Shown here: positions 25,013 through 34,142 of the stretch, one piece after another | How the letters are laid out: the number at the start of each line of letters is the position of its first letter | Numbering within the stretch: position 1 is the first letter of the stretch | NCBI RefSeq assembly: GCF_000686025.1 | Contig: NZ_JMLQ01000001.1 | Span: 744,001-808,000 of the forward strand | Reading direction: 5' to 3' | Length of the DNA: 64,000 nt | Source of the DNA: Rhodococcus sp. UNC23MFCrub1.1 | Lineage (GTDB): Bacteria; Actinomycetota; Actinomycetes; Mycobacteriales; Mycobacteriaceae | Position numbers and translations under genes: made by a program | The notes under the pieces: model-generated | Database searches by the model: none | Seen by the model: the letters and a program-made list of their open reading frames with translations, nothing else | What the model was told of the DNA's origin: nothing

Positions 25013-26584
25013 TCAGGGGCGCGAGAGAGCGCTCACGTTGTCGACGGCAGCGGGCATCGCGATGCCCGCTGCGGTCGCCAACATGCCCTCGAGGACGTTC
25101 TTGCCCATGGCGGTCTCCTTGGGGAGCTCGATGGGGTACTTGCCGTCGAAGCAGGCGGAGCACAGCCGCGTCGCGGGCTGCTCCGAGGCGGCGATCATGC
25201 CCTCGATCGAGATGTAGCCCAGCGAATCGGCGCCGATGGCCTGCCGCACACCCTCGAGCATGCCGTCCTCGGAGTCCATGCCGTTGGCGATCAGTTCCGC
25301 GGGCGAGGCGAAGTCGATGCCGTAGAAGCACGGCCAGCGGACCGGCGGCGACGCGATGCGCACGTGGATCTCGAGCGCGCCCGCCTCGCGCAGCATGCGT
25401 ACCAGGGCCCGCTGGGTGTTGCCGCGGACGATCGAGTCGTCCACCACGATGAGGCGCTTGCCCCGGATGACCTCGCGGAGAGGGTTGAGCTTCAGCCGGA
25501 TGCCGAGCTGACGGATGGTCTGCGACGGCTGGATGAACGTGCGTCCGACGTACGCGTTCTTCATCAGGCCCTGGCCGTACGGGATGCCGGAACCCTGCGC
25601 GTAGCCGACGGCGGCGGGCGTTCCCGATTCCGGGACAGGGATCACCAGATCGCCCTCGGCGGGGTGCTCCTCGGCCAGGCGGCGGCCGATCTCGACGCGG
25701 GTCGAGTGGACCGACCGGCCACCGATGACGCTGTCGGGGCGCGCGAGATAGACGTACTCGAAGATGCAGCCCTTGGGCTCGGGCGCGGCGAAGCGGGAGG
25801 ATCGCACACCGTCCGCGTCGATGGCGAGCAGCTCGCCCGGCTCGATGTCGCGGACGAACGAGGCGCCGACGATGTCGAGGGCGGCGGTCTCCGAGGCCAC
25901 GACCCAGCCGCGGTCGAGACGGCCCAGGGACAACGGGCGCACACCGTGGGGGTCACGCGCCGCGTAAAGGGTGTGCTCGTCCATGAACGTGAGGCAGAAG
26001 GCACCCTTCAGCGTCGGCAGCAGTTCCATGGCCGCCTGCTCAATGGTGCTGTCCGCGGCGCCGTGCGCCAGCAGTGCGCCCACGATGTCCGAGTCGGAGG
26101 TGGCACCGGTCCCGCGCGGGCGGCCCATGATGCCGGCGTCGCGCGCCCGCTCCGACAACTCGGCCGTGTTCACGAGGTTGCCGTTGTGGCCCAGGGCGAT
26201 GCCGCTGCCGGCCGCGGTGGTGCGGAAGATGGGCTGCGCGTTCTCCCACGTCGTCGATCCGGTGGTGGAGTACCGGCAGTGCCCGATGGCGATGTGGCCG
26301 CTCATGGCGCCGAGAGTCTGCTCGTCGAACACCTGGCTGACCAGGCCGAGATCCTTGAACACCAGCACCTGCGAGCCGTCGGCGACGGCGATGCCGGCAG
26401 CCTCCTGACCGCGATGCTGCAGAGCGTAGAGACCATAATAGGTCATCTTGGCGACGTCCTCGCCCGGAGCCCACACACCGAAAACGCCGCATTCCTCGCG
26501 CGGGTCGTTCTCGTTGATGTCCAGTTCCGGACCGGATGTGTCATCGAGCAGATTCGGGCTGTGGACCGATGGTTCACGAGTCAC
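25013..26584 (-). CDS. purF: Amidophosphoribosyltransferase
   Basis: A 523-residue enzyme for the committed step of purine synthesis, PRPP plus glutamine to phosphoribosylamine. The N-terminal nucleophile is Cys32 in REECGVFGVW, so a 31-residue propeptide must be removed. The PRPP loop is LIVVDDSIVRGNTQRA. Cysteines in PKGCIFEYVY, VRWPCFYGIDF and LCSACFDGKYP fit the 4Fe-4S form seen in Bacillus-type enzymes. I chose the GTG at 26582-26584, which follows AAGGAGAG; a longer in-frame start at 26665 lacks support. It is divergent from the DUF427 gene. Confidence 0.96.
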   Translation of the reverse strand: MTREPSVHSPNLLDDTSGPELDINENDPREECGVFGVWAPGEDVAKMTYYGLYALQHRGQEAAGIAVADGSQVLVFKDLGLVSQVFDEQTLGAMSGHIAIGHCRYSTTGSTTWENAQPIFRTTAAGSGIALGHNGNLVNTAELSERARDAGIMGRPRGTGATSDSDIVGALLAHGAADSTIEQAAMELLPTLKGAFCLTFMDEHTLYAARDPHGVRPLSLGRLDRGWVVASETAALDIVGASFVRDIEPGELLAIDADGVRSSRFAAPEPKGCIFEYVYLARPDSVIGGRSVHSTRVEIGRRLAEEHPAEGDLVIPVPESGTPAAVGYAQGSGIPYGQGLMKNAYVGRTFIQPSQTIRQLGIRLKLNPLREVIRGKRLIVVDDSIVRGNTQRALVRMLREAGALEIHVRIASPPVRWPCFYGIDFASPAELIANGMDSEDGMLEGVRQAIGADSLGYISIEGMIAASEQPATRLCSACFDGKYPIELPKETAMGKNVLEGMLATAAGIAMPAAVDNVSALSRP

Positions 26585-26747
26585 GACGCGCTCTCCTTGA
26601 CTACGGCGAGGGGTGGGGTGCAGAAGATGCGCTGCACACACACTGCGTGAGTCTACGGCCATCACGACCTCGAACCAGCCCCCGGCGGCAATCGATACCG
26701 CCGCTCGGTGTGATCCCCGACTCGTTCATCGGTGCCATGATGGACGC

Positions 26748-27263
26748 ATGGCCAGCAGACTCCCGTACGGCGTGACCCCCGAACAGCCCGGCGAGGGCCA
26801 GGAATCGGTGTGGGACTACCCCCGACCGCCCGCGCTCGAAGCGTCGGACAAGCGACTCGTCGTCCGGTTCGGAGACGTGGTCGTCGCCGACAGCACGTCC
26901 GCGTACCGGGTGCTCGAGACCAGCCACCCGCCCACCTGGTACATCCCTCGCGCCGACATCGACGAGAGCCGACTCCGCCGATCCGGCGCCCGATCCACCA
27001 TGTGCGAATGGAAGGGCTCGGCGACGTACTGGGACATCCTCGGCGAGGACGGCGCCGTTCTGGAGGCGGGCGGATGGAGCTACGAGAACCCCACTCCGTC
27101 GTTCGTCCCCATCTCCGGCGCGCTCTCCTTCTCCCCCGTCTCCCTGACGTGCGAGCTCGACGGCGAGGTCGCACGTGCGCAGGAGGGCGGCTTCTACGCC
27201 GGCTGGATCACCCGCGACGTCGTCGGACCCTTCAAGGGCATCGCCGGGAGTTGGGGCTGGTAG
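26748..27263 (+). CDS. DUF427 domain protein
   Basis: A 171-residue soluble protein with the DUF427 pattern: RVLETSHPPTWYIP, STMCEWKGSATYWD and the later beta strands. DUF427 proteins are common in actinobacteria and have no agreed activity. The start is the ATG at 26748 (MASRLPYGVTPEQPGEGQE); an ATG at 26739 in another frame was ignored. The stop TAG shares one base with the GTG of the next gene (TAGTG), so the two are translationally coupled. It is divergent from purF with 163 nt in between. Confidence 0.85.
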   Translation: MASRLPYGVTPEQPGEGQESVWDYPRPPALEASDKRLVVRFGDVVVADSTSAYRVLETSHPPTWYIPRADIDESRLRRSGARSTMCEWKGSATYWDILGEDGAVLEAGGWSYENPTPSFVPISGALSFSPVSLTCELDGEVARAQEGGFYAGWITRDVVGPFKGIAGSWGW

Positions 27264-27586
27264 TGGCCGAGAAGAACTTCTACAGCCACTCCGACGCGGC
27301 CGAGAAGTCCCGCCGCGACAAGGCCGTCGCTCTCGCTCGGTACCTGTGGGATCGCGACATCTCCGCGGACGACCTCGCGGCGATGGCTGCGGACGTCCGA
27401 CGCAAGGTGGCCCGCGCCGCGGACATCAATCCACCCAGTTCCGACGAGACGTGGACGGTGGTGTCGACTCTCCTGCGCGAGAAGGCCGAGTGGGCGTTCG
27501 ATCACCCCGATCACGACGCGGTCCGCCGGGCACACGCCGACGAGAAGATTCTGTGGGTGAAGCCGCCGGTACAGCCCTGGCGGTGA
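27263..27586 (+). CDS. Hypothetical helical protein coupled to DUF427
   Basis: 107 residues from a GTG start at 27263 that shares a base with the preceding stop. The sequence is charged and mainly helical: EKNFYSHSDAAEKSRRDKAVA, then DISADDLAAMAADVRRKVARA and SSDETWTVVSTLLREKAEWA, ending VKPPVQPWR. It has no membrane segment, no cysteine pair and no recognisable catalytic motif. The tight coupling suggests a partner of the DUF427 protein. I do not recognise the family. Confidence 0.75.
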   Translation: MAEKNFYSHSDAAEKSRRDKAVALARYLWDRDISADDLAAMAADVRRKVARAADINPPSSDETWTVVSTLLREKAEWAFDHPDHDAVRRAHADEKILWVKPPVQPWR

Positions 27587-27589
27587 GGG

Positions 27590-27976
27590 TCAGATCCGGA
27601 CGAGTGGGAGCCAATGCGCCACCTCGCCGGCGCGGCCACCCGAGGCCGTGACGCCCGCACCACGGACGGCGTCCTCGAACGCCACGCGCCCCGTCACCAT
27701 CAACAGCCATGTCCGCGGGTCGCATTCGACGACGTTGGGGGGCGTACCCCGGGTGTGGCGGGGCCCGACGATGCATTGCACCGCGACGAACGGCGGCACG
27801 CGCACCTCGACACTCGAGCCCGGTGCCGTCTGCTCGATGGTGCGCGCACTGAGCCGCACCGCGGCGGCGAGATCGGCGCGCGGCGGCTTCGGGAGGTCGG
27901 GGTCGTCGAGCCACGGAGACACGGTCTGCAGTGCGCTCCGGAGCTCGGCCGGGTCGACGGGTTTCGAGGGTGCCAC
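27590..27976 (-). CDS. Sterol-carrier-like protein, Rv0807-type
   Basis: A 128-residue soluble protein resembling Rv0807 (129 residues in M. tuberculosis), annotated there as a sterol carrier family protein. Visible features are [23 protein letters not shown] and [21 protein letters not shown], which fit the beta-alpha SCP2-like fold. I chose the GTG at 27974-27976 ([15 protein letters not shown]) because it reproduces the family length; an ATG at 28024 would add 16 residues. It is convergent with the preceding gene, 3 nt between stops. The ligand is unknown. Confidence 0.75.
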   Translation of the reverse strand: MAPSKPVDPAELRSALQTVSPWLDDPDLPKPPRADLAAAVRLSARTIEQTAPGSSVEVRVPPFVAVQCIVGPRHTRGTPPNVVECDPRTWLLMVTGRVAFEDAVRGAGVTASGGRAGEVAHWLPLVRI

Positions 27977-28141
27977 GCCGTTCAGTGTCTCACCGAGCGC
28001 GGTGTGCCCCGAGCCGTGCCTCACCGTCCACAGGTCGCTCTGATCGACGAGATCCCGTCGATTCGTGAGACTTGCGGATGCTGAGGCACGGTCTGATCAA
28101 CGAGGACTGCCGCTGTCCGCGATGGACGCTTCACTGTCTCC

Positions 28142-28555
28142 ATGACACCGAATCTCTATCAAGGATCGACCATCGACCACCTCAACGTGACGGTCACGGA
28201 TGTCGACCGCTCACTCGCGATCTACGTGCCGGCCCTCGCGGTACTGGGTATCGAGAAGCTGCTCGACTTCACCGGCGGGCCGGACGACGACTACGTCCGC
28301 ATGGTCGGATTCGGCAGTGGCCGCAAGCCGTTCTTCTGGCTCGTCCAGGGAAGCACCGTCGATCCCGCACTGCACGTGGCGTTCTCGGCACCCACCCGTG
28401 ACGCCGTCCGGGAGTTCCACGCCGCGGCCCTCGCGGCGGGCGCGCGGGACAAGCTGTCGCCGCGCGTCTGCCCCGAGTACCACGAGAACTACTTCGGCGG
28501 CTTCGTGTACGACCCCGACGGCCTCAACCTCGAGGCGGTCTGTCACCTCGAGTAG
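28142..28555 (+). CDS. VOC/glyoxalase-like protein
   Basis: A 137-residue single-domain vicinal oxygen chelate protein. The opening STIDHLNVTVTDVDRSLAIY carries the first metal-ligand His; the closing YFGGFVYDPDGLNLEAVCH carries the usual Glu. Such proteins act as lyases, dioxygenases or fosfomycin/bleomycin-type resistance proteins, mostly as dimers. Specificity cannot be read here. The 3' end overlaps the convergent CAAX-protease gene by 32 nt. Confidence 0.85.
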   Translation: MTPNLYQGSTIDHLNVTVTDVDRSLAIYVPALAVLGIEKLLDFTGGPDDDYVRMVGFGSGRKPFFWLVQGSTVDPALHVAFSAPTRDAVREFHAAALAAGARDKLSPRVCPEYHENYFGGFVYDPDGLNLEAVCHLE

Positions 28556-28874
28556 AGCGCCACCACGTCGATGCGATAGCACCGACCGAGTTGGCGGCCC
28601 AGTGCAGTGCCATGGGCGTGAGAATGGTGCCGGTTCGCCGCTTCGACTCGACGAACAGTGCGCCGGCCGCCCCGGTGAACAGGACGACGGGCACCGACCT
28701 GCCCGAATCGTACCAGTGCCAGACCCCGAATGCCGTGGAGCCGACCACCAGTGCGGCACGGGGACCCACCACGGCGGTGGCCACGGTGTCGACGACGCCG
28801 CGGAACAGGAACTCCTCGGGAAGCACCGTCCCGATGGGGATGTCGAACAGCACCCATCGGGCCAGTCCGGTCAC
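28524..28874 (-). CDS. Short CAAX/CPBP-family intramembrane protease
   Basis: A 116-residue membrane protein with the catalytic signatures of the CPBP (Abi) family: PEEFLFRG (EExxxR), the histidine in GVWHWYD and MALHWAANSVG. It has only about three or four hydrophobic segments and is much shorter than typical CPBP proteins, keeping just the catalytic core. The GTG start at 28872-28874 overlaps the stop of the membrane hydrolase gene by 4 bp (GTGA). It may process a membrane substrate or act with the hydrolase; the reduced size could also mean a degenerate copy, although all motifs are intact. Confidence 0.75.
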   Translation of the reverse strand: MTGLARWVLFDIPIGTVLPEEFLFRGVVDTVATAVVGPRAALVVGSTAFGVWHWYDSGRSVPVVLFTGAAGALFVESKRRTGTILTPMALHWAANSVGAIASTWWRSTRGDRPPRG

Positions 28875-30664
28875 TTCTCGGGACCGTCGGCGTCGGCGTA
28901 CTCGTTCATGACGACGCGGATGCGTTCGGTGTCGGCCTGCGTCCACCCGTCGGGGGCGGCCACAGCGGCGAAGCCGTCGAGCACCGTCGTCCCGTAGTTG
29001 TGGCCGTGCCCGTCGGGCACTCCGGCCGCGTTCGTGAGGTCGGCACTCACCTGCCAGAAGGTGACGAACGGGAACCACCGCATGCTGGGCAGTCGGTCGT
29101 ACCCGGGCGGCTCGGCGAGCCAATCCGGACGCTGGAAGATCAGATCCGGCGTCCACCACACGATGGGGTCGGACGGGTGCTGGATGTACAGCACGCGCGG
29201 GTAGGGCCAGTCCCCGCTCAGCGCCTCGACGTCACGGGTGCTGTCGGCGAACCGCATCAGCAGTCCGCCGGCGTAGACGGGTTCCACCTCGGTGGTTCCC
29301 GGATCGCGTCGGCTGACGTAGGTGTCCCAGATGCGATTGGAGTTCGGCGGGCCCACCCACAGCACTCCGTCGACGGTGTCCCGGATGTCGGCGATGTCCG
29401 CGAACGCGCCTTCGCCGGCCTGGGTTCCGAGACTCTCGCCGTAGACGTAGAACTTGGGCCTGGTCGCCTCGGACTCCTGCTCCCATCGCTGGTGCACGGT
29501 GTCGATGAGCAACTTCCCCGCGGCCGCCGCCTTCTCGCGATCGGCGAGGAAGGAGATCCAACTCGGAAGGTACGAGTACTGGGACGCCACGAGCGCGACG
29601 TCCCCGTCGTACATCAGTTCCACGGCCCGAGCTGCGGTGGGATTGACCCACCCGGTTCCCGTGGTCGGGATGACGACGATGGCCTTGCGGGAGAACGCAT
29701 CGGTTCGATCGAGTTCGCGTACAAGGAGATTCATGCGCTCCTCGTCCGTCTCCGCGCTCTCGAGTCCCACGTACGCGCGGATCGCCTCCATGCCCGTGCG
29801 GCCGGTCGCTCGGGTCATCTCGTCGGCCGACAACCCACCCGAGACGAAGTTCCGGCCCTCGAATCCCAGTGTGTCCCAGTCCACGAGCGAACCGGTACCA
29901 CCGGAACGCTCGGGCACCGTCGGCTGTTCGGCACCCTCACGCGTGTTGCTGTTCTGAGTGCTGAAGACCGAGTTGGCGACGGTCATGGTGCCGCGCAACA
30001 GCACACCCTGCACCAGTGTGACGAGCACCGTCACGACGAGGAGGAACCCCACGAGGTTGGCAACCCACTGCGGGAGTCGGATCAGACGCAGGATCGAGCG
30101 CACGACGAAGCGGCGGATGTCCCGGATGACCCGCCACAGTCCGATGAGCGCGGCGCACACCGCGAAACTGATGATGCCGGTGCGGATGAACCCCGTGGAC
30201 GTGAGCCCCTCGGCACCCATGAGCGCGGCGAGCTGACGCTGCCAGTCCGCAGAGGCGTAGAGCATGACCGCTCCGGCGACGGTCGCGATCACCGGGACAG
30301 CGACCAGGAGTGCGCGCTCCACGCGGATCGGCAGCGGCCACCACGGCTGCTGACGAAGCACCGTGCGCAGGAGAATCCAGCCGACAGCGACGCCCACCCC
30401 GTACCCGATTGCCGCGGTGATGCCGCTGACGATGCCCTGGAACAGCCAGCCGCGTGGCAGCAGTGACGGCGTCAGCGACCAGCAGAAGAACAGGGCGCCG
30501 AACGCGATGCCGGTGACGTCGAGCCGCAGCAGACCCCACGCCCAGATCCACGCGGGGTGCTTGCGCACCGTGCGGGTCGCCGAGCTCAGGACGTACGCCG
30601 GCAGTTCCTCGAAACTGTGGGGGCGCTGCAGTTCGTCCGATGACCGAGTGTCGGTGTCGGTCAT
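28871..30664 (-). CDS. Membrane alpha/beta-hydrolase (Abhydrolase_9 family)
   Basis: A 597-residue protein with an N-terminal membrane part (about residues 45-240, five or so spans, beginning FFCWSLTPSLLPRGW) and a C-terminal alpha/beta-hydrolase domain with the nucleophile elbow GESLGTQ. IPTTGTGWVNPTAARAVELM and YVGLESAETDEERM are typical of this Abhydrolase_9 group, which is widespread in mycolic-acid bacteria. Cell-envelope lipid or ester turnover is a reasonable guess; no activity is proven to my knowledge. It is followed without a gap by the short CAAX protease gene, so the two form a membrane module. Spacing to purL is 28 nt. Confidence 0.85.
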   Translation of the reverse strand: MTDTDTRSSDELQRPHSFEELPAYVLSSATRTVRKHPAWIWAWGLLRLDVTGIAFGALFFCWSLTPSLLPRGWLFQGIVSGITAAIGYGVGVAVGWILLRTVLRQQPWWPLPIRVERALLVAVPVIATVAGAVMLYASADWQRQLAALMGAEGLTSTGFIRTGIISFAVCAALIGLWRVIRDIRRFVVRSILRLIRLPQWVANLVGFLLVVTVLVTLVQGVLLRGTMTVANSVFSTQNSNTREGAEQPTVPERSGGTGSLVDWDTLGFEGRNFVSGGLSADEMTRATGRTGMEAIRAYVGLESAETDEERMNLLVRELDRTDAFSRKAIVVIPTTGTGWVNPTAARAVELMYDGDVALVASQYSYLPSWISFLADREKAAAAGKLLIDTVHQRWEQESEATRPKFYVYGESLGTQAGEGAFADIADIRDTVDGVLWVGPPNSNRIWDTYVSRRDPGTTEVEPVYAGGLLMRFADSTRDVEALSGDWPYPRVLYIQHPSDPIVWWTPDLIFQRPDWLAEPPGYDRLPSMRWFPFVTFWQVSADLTNAAGVPDGHGHNYGTTVLDGFAAVAAPDGWTQADTERIRVVMNEYADADGPEK

Positions 30665-30692
30665 CGGACGGTGACGGTGCCGGGAAGGTCGG

Positions 30693-33002
30693 TCAGCCGA
30701 AGAGCGCCGGGAGCGTCCCCTCGTACGCCTCGCGGAGTTCGGTCAACGGGACGCTGAACAGTCCCTGGAACTCCACCTCGTCCGACCCTTCGTCGGCCAC
30801 CCCGATACGCGTCCATGGCATCCCCCTCGCGCTGCACATCCCCGTGAACCTGGTCTCCTCGGTCCGAGGGACAGCAACGAGTACCCGCCCGGACGATTCC
30901 GAGAACAAGGTGACGAAAGGATCTGTTCCTTCTGGCGGCAGAATGCGGCACCCGGTCTCGCCGGCGAGCGCGACCTCGACGACGGTCTGCGCGAGCCCGC
31001 CCTCGGACAGGTCGTGCGCCGCGGTGACCAGACCGTCGCGGCTCGACGCCGTGAGGATGTCGGCCAGCAACTGCTCGCGAGCCAGATCCACCTGCGGCGG
31101 AACACCACCGAGATGGTCGTGAACGACCTGGGCCCAGATCGAGCCGTCCAGTTCGTCGTGCGTGTCACCCAACAGGATCAGGGTCTCGCCCGGCTCCAGG
31201 CCGATGCCCGTGGGGATGCGGCGGTGGACGTCGTCGAGGACACCCAGCACACCCACCACCGGGGTCGGCAGGATCGGCGTCGACCCGGTCTGGTTGTAGA
31301 AACTGACGTTTCCGCCGGTGACCGGAATGCCCAGTTGCACACAGCCGTCCGCCAGGCCGCGTACCGCCTGCTGGAACTGCCACATGACACCCGGATCCTC
31401 GGGCGACCCGAAGTTCAGGCAGTTGGTGACGGCCTTCGGCGTGGCGCCCGTCGTCGCGACGTTGCGGAACGCCTCGGCCAGCGCAAGCTGCGCACCGCGG
31501 TACGGATCCAGCGCGGTGTACCGGCCGGACGCATCGGTCGCGAGAGCGATTCCGCGGCCGGTCTTCTCGTCGATGCGCACCACACCGGCATCGGCGTGCT
31601 CGGCGAGCACGGTGTTGCCGCGGACGTATCGGTCGTACTGCTCGGTGATGAGCCGCCGACTGCAGAGCTGGGGGGAGGAGATCATCTGCAGCAGGGTCTC
31701 GCGCAGTTCCACACCTGTGGTCGGACGGGGCAGACCCTCGGTGGTGTTCGCCACCAGGGCATCCTGGCTCGCGGGCCGCTGCACGGGACGCTCGTAGACG
31801 GGACCGTCGTGGGCCACCGTCTTGGGCGGCACGTCGACGACGACGTCGCCGTGCCAGGTGATCTCGAGATGCTCACCGTCCGTGACCTCGCCGATGTCGG
31901 TCGCCAGCACGTCCCACTTGGCGCACACCGCCATGAAAGCGTCGACGTTCTCCGGTGCCACCACGGCGCACATGCGTTCCTGCGACTCGCTGGACAGCAC
32001 CTCCGCGGGCGTCATCCCGGTCGCACGCAGCGGAACCCGATCCAGGGCGATGTGCATACCGCCGTCACCCGCTGACGCGAGCTCGGAGGTGGCACAGGAC
32101 AATCCGGCACCGCCGAGGTCCTGGATACCGACCACGAGCTTCTGCTGGTAGAGCTCGAGGCAGCACTCGATGAGAACCTTCTCGGTGAACGGGTCGCCCA
32201 CCTGCACCGCGGGGAGCTTGCGTCGGCCCTGCTTCTCGTCGAACGTCTCGGACGCCAGCACCGACACGCCGCCGATCCCGTCGAGGCCCGTACGGGCACC
32301 GAACAGGATGATCTTGTTGCCCGAGCCCGACGCGAACGCCAGGTGCAGATCCTCGGTACGCATCACTCCGGCGCACAGCGCATTGAGCAACGGGTTACCG
32401 GCGTAGGACGCGTCGAACACCGTCTCGCCGCCCACGTTCGGGAGGCCGAGTGAGTTTCCGTAACCGCCGACGCCGCGCACGATGCCCTCGAGCACCCGGC
32501 GCGTGTCCGGAGCATCAGCCGCACCGAAACGCAACTGATCCATCACCGCGATCGGACGAGCACCCATGGCCATGATGTCGCGCACGATGCCGCCGACGCC
32601 GGTGGCCGCACCCTGGTACGGCTCGATGTACGACGGATGGTTGTGGCTCTCCACCTTGAAGGTGACAGCCCACCCGTCGCCGACGTCGACCACGCCCGCG
32701 TTCTCACCGATTCCGGCGAGCATTCCCGACCGCATCTCGTCCGTCGTCGTCTCGCCGAAGTACTTGAGGTGCACCTTCGACGACTTGTACGAGCAGTGCT
32801 CGCTCCACATCACCGAGTACATCGCCAGCTCGGCATCCGTCGGGCGGCGGCCGAGGATCTCCCGGATGCGGGCGTACTCGTCCTCCTTCAGACCCAACTC
32901 CGCCCACGGCTGAGCGACGTCGGGCGACCCGGCCGCAGCGGAGACGGTGTCGACCGGAGGGGTGGGGAGGGCGTCGACCTGAGGAGTGGACTCGACAGAC
33001 AC
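30693..33002 (-). CDS. purL: Phosphoribosylformylglycinamidine synthase subunit PurL
   Basis: A 769-residue small-type FGAM synthase that works as a complex with PurQ (glutaminase) and PurS. Landmarks are [14 protein letters not shown], the catalytic [16 protein letters not shown] and [16 protein letters not shown]. Length fits the Bacillus/actinobacterial PurLQS type, consistent with separate purQ and purS at 37.4-38.3 kb. The first ~30 residues ([18 protein letters not shown]) are a non-conserved extension. The GTG at 33000-33002 is preceded by GAGGGAAGGA and a TAGAAT box. Confidence 0.97.
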   Translation of the reverse strand: MSVESTPQVDALPTPPVDTVSAAAGSPDVAQPWAELGLKEDEYARIREILGRRPTDAELAMYSVMWSEHCSYKSSKVHLKYFGETTTDEMRSGMLAGIGENAGVVDVGDGWAVTFKVESHNHPSYIEPYQGAATGVGGIVRDIMAMGARPIAVMDQLRFGAADAPDTRRVLEGIVRGVGGYGNSLGLPNVGGETVFDASYAGNPLLNALCAGVMRTEDLHLAFASGSGNKIILFGARTGLDGIGGVSVLASETFDEKQGRRKLPAVQVGDPFTEKVLIECCLELYQQKLVVGIQDLGGAGLSCATSELASAGDGGMHIALDRVPLRATGMTPAEVLSSESQERMCAVVAPENVDAFMAVCAKWDVLATDIGEVTDGEHLEITWHGDVVVDVPPKTVAHDGPVYERPVQRPASQDALVANTTEGLPRPTTGVELRETLLQMISSPQLCSRRLITEQYDRYVRGNTVLAEHADAGVVRIDEKTGRGIALATDASGRYTALDPYRGAQLALAEAFRNVATTGATPKAVTNCLNFGSPEDPGVMWQFQQAVRGLADGCVQLGIPVTGGNVSFYNQTGSTPILPTPVVGVLGVLDDVHRRIPTGIGLEPGETLILLGDTHDELDGSIWAQVVHDHLGGVPPQVDLAREQLLADILTASSRDGLVTAAHDLSEGGLAQTVVEVALAGETGCRILPPEGTDPFVTLFSESSGRVLVAVPRTEETRFTGMCSARGMPWTRIGVADEGSDEVEFQGLFSVPLTELREAYEGTLPALFG

Positions 33003-33040
33003 GGTGGATGGGGTCCTTCCCTCGGCAGAATGTCGAGGTC

Positions 33041-33046
33041 ATTCTA
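33041..33046 (-). promoter_or_regulatory. -10 box of purL promoter
   Basis: TAGAAT on the minus strand, about 38 nt upstream of the purL GTG, leaving room for the strong GAGGGAAGGA ribosome-binding site. Confidence 0.45.
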
Positions 33047-33089
33047 TGTGCAGGACCCGACACCGTCCGACCGGCCTCCGGCCTGCCCG

Positions 33090-33641
33090 CTAGTCCCCCT
33101 TGACGGCGTAGTCGACGACCACGTTGCCCTTGCTCGTGACGAGGGAGTTGGTCAGGACGAGACGAGTGAGCGGATCACCCGGCTCGAACAGGTGCTGGCC
33201 CTTGCCCACGACGACGGGGTGCGTCATCAGTGTCAGGGTGTCGAGCACACCGGCCAGGAAGAGCTGGCGGACCAGAGAGACGCCGCCCACCAGCGCGATG
33301 TCGCCACCGTCGGTCTGCTTGAGTCGACGCACGAACTCCACCGGATCGCCGTCGATGAGCGTCGAGTTCTGCCACGCGAGATCTCCGGTGAGCGTGCGTG
33401 AGGCGACGAACTTCTCCACCGGATTGATGAAGCCGGCGAAGGGGTCGTCCGCCCCCGCGTTGCCGAAGTGATCCGACCACGACTCGTAGGCGACCCGACC
33501 CATGACGGCGGTGGTGGTCCTGCTCATGAACCCGCCCATGGACTGGCCGAGTTCGTCGTCGAAACTGTCGAACTGCCACTGGTCGGGAGCCTCGACCACA
33601 CCGTCCACCGAGTGGAAGAGCCCTGCCGTCACCGCACGCAT
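33090..33641 (-). CDS. Dihydrofolate-reductase-family (RibD_C) protein
   Basis: A 183-residue protein of the RibD C-terminal/DHFR-like reductase family. Features are the first-strand FHSVDGVVEAPDQW, MGRVAYESWSDHF (NADPH-binding region), the TDGGDIALVGGVSLVRQL loop and the closing MTHPVVVGKGQHLF. Such small proteins are common in actinobacteria; they reduce pterin- or flavin-like substrates but are mostly uncharacterised. It is monocistronic, 87 nt after purL start in opposite sense to nothing else, on the minus strand. Specificity is not determined. Confidence 0.85.
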   Translation of the reverse strand: MRAVTAGLFHSVDGVVEAPDQWQFDSFDDELGQSMGGFMSRTTTAVMGRVAYESWSDHFGNAGADDPFAGFINPVEKFVASRTLTGDLAWQNSTLIDGDPVEFVRRLKQTDGGDIALVGGVSLVRQLFLAGVLDTLTLMTHPVVVGKGQHLFEPGDPLTRLVLTNSLVTSKGNVVVDYAVKGD

Positions 33642-33717
33642 CGTGTACCGCCCTCGTGAAGAACCGGCGCCGATCGCCGATCACTGCGGGACAGACCATG
33701 CCAGACGCCGGAACTCA

Positions 33718-33939
33718 TCACCCGTCGTTCGCCGCGGACTCGATCCAGTCCGTCGCCGCGTCCGTCGGCTCGGACGACCCGTCGACGGACTCACCGGCCC
33801 ACCACGACGGGTCGGTGAGATCGCCGTTCACGCGCAGCACGTCGTCCCTCACGACGGACGGGAGCGGCTCACCGTTGTGCTCGACCAGCCAGTCCCGAGT
33901 CTCCGCCGTGACGGCCGGCCACCACTGCGCGATCTCCAT
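33718..33939 (-). CDS. Small hypothetical protein (73 aa)
   Basis: 73 residues from the ATG at 33937-33939: MEIAQWWPAVTAETRDWL, then NGEPLPSVVRDDVLRVNG and an acidic C-terminus ending ATDWIESAANDG. It has three tryptophans in WW and WWAG pairs and no membrane segment. Translation is supported by a GGCGGG upstream and by amino-acid use similar to neighbours. The function is not recognised. Confidence 0.6.
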   Translation of the reverse strand: MEIAQWWPAVTAETRDWLVEHNGEPLPSVVRDDVLRVNGDLTDPSWWAGESVDGSSEPTDAATDWIESAANDG

Positions 33940-34142
33940 CCCGCCAGTCTCCCCCGCCAGGCCCTGTACGGCAGCAGGATTCGTCGGCCGCGTCGACGGG
34001 GTTCCCGTAACACCACGCGGCCCGCGCGCACCGCCCGGTGCAGCGCACACCCCGTAGCCTGCGCAGACCACCGCGCGCACCGCCCGGCGGCACCGCCGGC
34101 ACGACGCAACGGGCACCCAGCGCAGCGCAGCCCGACCCAGCG
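33940..34142. repeat. Intergenic region with 17-bp direct repeat
   Basis: CCGCGCGCACCGCCCGG occurs at 34022-34038 and again at 34071-34087. The stretch is very GC-rich with several further GCGCA and CCGGC words, and carries no convincing gene. It follows the 3' end of the aminopeptidase gene. Confidence 0.5.

Noticed and set aside
22868-26650. Plus-strand open frame of about 1260 codons
   Set aside because: It runs antisense to the binding-protein, ASCH-like and purF genes; composition is a high-GC mirror of those genes and no domain is recognisable.
34022-34087. Origin or attachment site
   Set aside because: The repeats are short and GC-rich, with no DnaA boxes, AT-rich unwinding element or integrase nearby.
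33940-34142. GC-rich repeated words as a possible CRISPR or REP array
   Set aside because: Only one 17-bp repeat occurs twice with one spacer; there is no array and no cas gene in the window.
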